Part shown: piece after piece, positions 57,025 to 60,698 of the stretch | Layout of the letters: every line of letters starts with the position of its first letter | Numbering within the stretch: position 1 is the stretch's first letter | Assembly (NCBI RefSeq): GCF_010672525.1 | Contig: NZ_JAAHGH010000001.1 | Span: 1-60,698 of the forward strand | Direction: 5' to 3' | Source: Okeania sp. SIO2B3 | GTDB taxonomy: Bacteria; Cyanobacteriota; Cyanobacteriia; Cyanobacteriales; Microcoleaceae | DNA: 60,698 nt | Notes under the pieces: model-generated | Told to the model about the DNA's origin: nothing | The model's database searches: none | The model's input: the letters and a program-made list of their open reading frames with translations, nothing else | Translations under genes and position numbers: made by a program

Positions 57025-57830
57025 ACTTAAACAGTTATCAGTTATTAGTTATCAGTTATCAGTTATAAATCAAATTTAAGGACTAACAGTACCGATAGTA
57101 CCAATAGTACCAAATAAATACTAAGATTATCTTTACTTTCCTCCGATATTTTCTCTTTTCCTCCTGAATCCTAACTCCTCACAAAAGTTATTTATAAGTC
57201 TTCAACCGAACATGATATTATCAGTTCTTATACTAAGAGTAAAAAGGAATATTATGAATAATAAAGGTAGTAGGGGCAAATGACTATTCACCCTTGAAAG
57301 CAGATTTTTCTTTGACAAAAAAGATAATTTCCGACCTAAAAAATGGTATTCAAGCTATTCACTCTGACTTCTAATAAATAGCCGAGTACAGGATGCCAGA
57401 AATAACTAACCAATTATACCATTTTTCAAAAGTTTTGCTACATTTCCTTGGGAGTAGGGAGTAGGCTTTAAAGACATAATATATTTTGGATTAATGCCGA
57501 TAATCCTTACAAACATTACTGAATTATTATGATTATTACTTAATAAATGAAGTCCCATTGGAAGTATATTATTTTTGGTAATTTGTATTACAAAATCCTA
57601 AAACAATTACAAATCAATACTTTTTCTGAGAAGTATAGCAATCAGGAATCAGATGTGATAATTGAGGTATTCCTTTGAAGTATAGAAGATAGAACTTATC
57701 TTATTCTTATGTATTCGTTTTTTTTCTTCTTCCCTATTCCCTATTCCCTATTCCCTATTCCCTATTCCCTATTCATTAAAACAAAAGTCTCCAAGATATC
57801 AGAACTAAAATCATATTGCTATATATCGAG
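57025..57830. other. Gene-free spacer
   Basis: Contains ATCAGTTATTAGTTATCAGT tandem units (57040-57068), an ACCGAACATGATAT terminus (57198-57211) of the CATGTCCGG family and at 57730-57775 tandem CCCTATTC units. There is no gene. Confidence 0.5.
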
Positions 57831-58085
57831 TTATTTATACTTTAATTTAAACCACAAAATCGGGGAAGCTAAAGTCAGTGTAGCAACGTTAGTAAAAATA
57901 ACAGGTAAATCTTTAACCAGAATGCCATAAATTATCCAGATCAATACACCAGAACAAAAAATAGCAAACATTTCTAGAGAAATATCTTTTGTGGAGCGAG
58001 TGCGCCAAGTTTTGATAACTTGAGGTAAAAATGAAATAGTTGTTAAACTGCCTGCTAGTAGTCCTAAAGCTGTGACTAAGTTCAT
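57831..58085 (-). CDS. SemiSWEET (PQ-loop) sugar transporter
   Basis: 84-88 residues, three helices. The PQ-loop motif is SFLPQVIKTWRTRSTKDIS (about residues 19-37), followed by FAIFCSGVLIWIIYGILVKDLPVIFTNVATL, the typical SemiSWEET triple-helix bundle. SemiSWEETs dimerise to move mono- or disaccharides. The MNLVTAL start (58085) is preferred over 58097, which adds MIFI. Confidence 0.92.
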   Translation of the reverse strand: MNLVTALGLLAGSLTTISFLPQVIKTWRTRSTKDISLEMFAIFCSGVLIWIIYGILVKDLPVIFTNVATLTLASPILWFKLKYK

Positions 58086-58097
58086 AATAAATATCAA

Positions 58098-58716
58098 TAA
58101 TTAATTGCGATTACTAAATCATAATTTTATAGAATTTTGGAAATAATTGTTTGATATTAAATCCGGTTAATTACACATAGAATTCGATTCTATAATATCT
58201 GTTGAAATTCTATAATTACTTCAATATTAGACATCTCTACCGAAAGAGGGAGTAGGGACATTGTATCCCACATTCCGAACTTCAATTTGTAACATTAAAA
58301 TCAGTATAAAAATAGGGAAGTAATTGATAATTTATGTACAATAATTGATTGAATTTTTTATTATTGGAGATGTCTATTTAATCTTCCCTATTCCCCTATT
58401 CCCCTACTCTCAACTATATAATAAGTGTTTAACCTGATTTAATATTACTAAGAAACACTCAAAATTTATGAGAGTAATTCTTTCCTTCGTTAGATAGGTT
58501 GCTAAGAGATTACCCTTGCATAAAAATATCTATCATTTTATACCCATTATAACCACTAATTAAGGCATTACGGAGAGGCGGGATGAATATAAGTGGCATC
58601 CTGCTTGCCCAAAAATATTAAGAACGGCCAAGATGCCCATCCCACTTACACAAAACTATTAAAATCATCTACTTTCTATTAATTAATTAAACCGCCTAAG
58701 CTGATATTGATTAATG
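58098..58716. repeat. Spacer with AGACATCTC-family TIR element
   Basis: 58229-58376 begins TAGACATCTC and ends GGAGATGTCTA, with GATAATTTATGTACAATAATTGATTG inside. TACCCATTATAACC and GGCATCCTGCTTGCCC are further repeat pieces (58560-58640). There is no gene. Confidence 0.5.
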
Positions 58717-60698
58717 CTATAGATATTTTTTAGCCCAAGCATATTTCCTTTTATCTTTTTTCAGTAGATATTCTATAATTTCTTTTCGCTTATTCTTGTT
58801 GCTAGTCTCTTTAACTAATCGCTTAATTTCTTGATAAATATCTTTTGTATCAGCTCCTCTTTTTCGTGCCTCTTCAAACCAATAATCTCCATATTTATAT
58901 TCTCCTAGACCAAAACAAATAGCCCCCAATAAAGTACAAGGATGATGACTTTTAGAATCTATTTCATGCGCTTGTAAAGCAAGATTTTTTGCTTCATTTA
59001 ATTGTCTAACATCTCTAAAAGCAGCACCTCTAGTTACAAGTATTCTAGACTTAAGGTCATTATCCTTTAATTTCTCTAAATTGACTTTACTTTTACTTGT
59101 AATTTCTAATGCTTTTAATGATAGATTTGCTTTACGCCAGTAACTACTAATTTTAGGGATTAGCCATTTATCTTTAGTTCTTTTAAATTCTTCCTCAAAA
59201 AAATCAGCCTCAATCTGATAATAAGTAGTTGTAATCTTACTACCAGGAGTTAGCAAATTCTCAGTTGTTAACTGAGTAACCATTAATTTGTCTAATCGCT
59301 CTCCTTTATCTAACTTACTAAGAATATTGTAGAAAGGATCGAATTTTAATTCCCCGACTGTAGCTACATATTTATCTTGGAGTCTTATCCAATCTTTTTC
59401 CAAATATTTTTCTTCAGCTACTTTAATAATTTCAGTCAAACCATGTAACTTTAACCAATCAATATCTACCTCTGTTAGTCCCTCAACTTGCTCTACTTTT
59501 TGGAGAATTTTATACAAATTACTATCAGGTGATGAATCTTCAAATTCAGTCACTTTGTACTTTTTCTTGAGTATTGCAAATTTTCTTTTTCGTTTTTGTT
59601 TTTCCCGACCGGAATAAATTTCTAGAGTTTCCAAGAAACCATTATTTGACAACCAATTACATTCTTTCGTACTTAACAAATTTGCTGAGTAAATTTTTTT
59701 CAGAATAGGAAACAATGGTGTATCCGGGAAAAAATCTCGATATTTAGTAGCATGGTATTTAATTTTTAACTCGGCAAACTCTTGGATTTGATTAGCGGTC
59801 GCTAAAGTTTCATTAAGATTATAATATTTAAGTAATTTAATTTCTGAATTAGTTAATTTATTTTCAGTATCAAGTTTAAAAAGTAGTTCATGTAAAAAAC
59901 TATATTCCACATTTTTTGGTACTTTATATTTTTCTTTGAGATATAAAAACTCATTTTCTAATCTTTTAACTTCCTCATTATTTTGTTTTTGTTTCTTTGC
60001 AATGGAAAACGTCTCGGTTAGTTGATTTTCTTCTAACCAATCTAATTCTGATCGATCGAGAATAGTTTCCTTTTCTAGTTTTTCTAATATTGAAAATAAT
60101 GGACTAGAGATAGATCGATCGGGATATTTAGTAGCTTGATACTTATCTTTTAGTTCTGCAAACTTACCTTCAACCTCTTTTTGTTTTTCTTTCTCCTGCT
60201 TCAAATAAATTTTTAGAGTTTCCAATAAACCATGATTCGATAACCAATTATATTCTTGCTTACTTAATGTCTCTGCTGAGTCAATTTTTTTCAGAATATC
60301 AAACAATTTATCCGGGAAAAAATCTTGATATTTAGTAGCATGGTATTTAATTTTTAACTCTGCAAATTCTTTGATTTGATTAGCGATCGCTAAAGTTTCC
60401 TGAAGATTACAATCTTTCAGTAATTTAATTTCTGAATTAGTTAATTTATTTTTAGTATCAAGCTTAAGAAGTAGTTTATGCAAAAAACTATATTCCACAT
60501 TTTTAGGTACTTGATATTTTGCTTTGAGAGCTAATAACTCATCTTCTAATCTTTTAACCTCATTTTCCTCATTTTCCTTATTTTGTTTTTGTTTCTGTGC
60601 AATAAAAAACGCCTCAGTTAGTTGGTTTTCTTGTAACAAATCTAATTCTGATTATCAAGAATAATTTCTGTTTCTAGTTTTTCCAATATTGAAAATAA
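58717..60698 (-). CDS. Large repeat protein with TPR-like C-terminus; frameshifted and cut by the right edge
   Basis: The 640-residue part seen carries at least seven 75-residue modules of the form K-x-x-(Y)-x-(A/V), LFxILEKLxxxxxLDRSELDWL, (N/G)-L-x-E-T-L-x-I, arranged as a larger duplicated block of about 230 residues. The last 170 residues are TPR-like (GAAFRDVRQLNEAKNLALQA, TLLGAICFGLGEYKYGDYWFEEARKRGAD). No signal peptide is visible. Near 60652 a 1-nt loss (GATAATCAGAA against GATCGATCAGAA in the copy at about 60050) separates MLQENQ from upstream sequence that clearly continues as the same repeat (LFSILEKLETEI). The true gene extends past the window. Confidence 0.8.

Overview
The window looks like a low-GC filamentous cyanobacterium, most like the Trichodesmium/Okeania/Oscillatoriales type. 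The evidence is scattered HIP1 sites (GCGATCGC), cyanobacterial or plastid families (Tab2/Atab2, InrS-type CsoR, TPR-CHAT, hemagglutinin-N/CHAT fusions), degenerate group II introns, and unusually long non-coding spacers packed with short palindromic and TIR-bearing repeats. The genus is an inference; no rRNA or tRNA gene was seen.

Layout. 1-6600 is a mobile-element nest. The tail of one group II intron lies on the + strand at the left edge. Next comes a decayed IS200/IS605-type tnpB (minus strand) carrying two tandem group II introns (443-2344 and 2450-5088), each with a broken RT-maturase-HNH gene. Removing both introns by eye rejoins the TnpB zinc ribbon in frame. 6644-8742 is a two-gene unit: a chorismatase (FkbO/Hyg5/XanB2 family) followed by a luciferase-like flavin monooxygenase. 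9562-27105 holds mostly housekeeping or singleton genes: BadF/BcrA-type sugar kinase, exported glycine-zipper protein, RNase III, membrane-anchored CHAT protease, GH57 glycosidase, surface-type beta-sandwich protein, SAM methyltransferase, LRAT/NC-like protein, valine-pyruvate aminotransferase, Tab2, MTA phosphorylase and a pentapeptide-repeat protein.

28477-46809 is dominated by caspase-like CHAT biology. A 3205-residue secreted hemagglutinin-type beta-helix protein ends in a CHAT protease. A 1282-residue TPR-CHAT protein lies behind an orphan DUF433 antitoxin whose PIN toxin has been reduced to 16 codons. An intact VapBC-like pair and a DUF4384-like protein follow. A two-domain VOC protein lies between the two large CHAT genes. 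The stand-alone CHAT protein at 13061-14425 is a close paralogue of the tip of the giant protein.

47514-60698 carries an HtrA/Deg protease with an unusual internal duplication, divergent from an InrS-like metal sensor. It also has a six-helix membrane protein, a second tnpB remnant, a polyketide-cyclase/START-like protein, tiny exported peptides, a HAF-repeat protein, a PP2C remnant, a B12-binding radical SAM protein, a SemiSWEET and a large repeat protein that runs off the right edge and carries a 1-nt frameshift.

Much of the intergenic space consists of several dispersed short element families: TIR elements ending in ATATCATGTCCGG, in TAGGG(C/T)TTGC and in AGACATCTCC, plus perfect palindromes and polypurine tracts. 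Several copies can be paired across the window. All coordinates and homology calls were made by eye from the sequence; no search was run.
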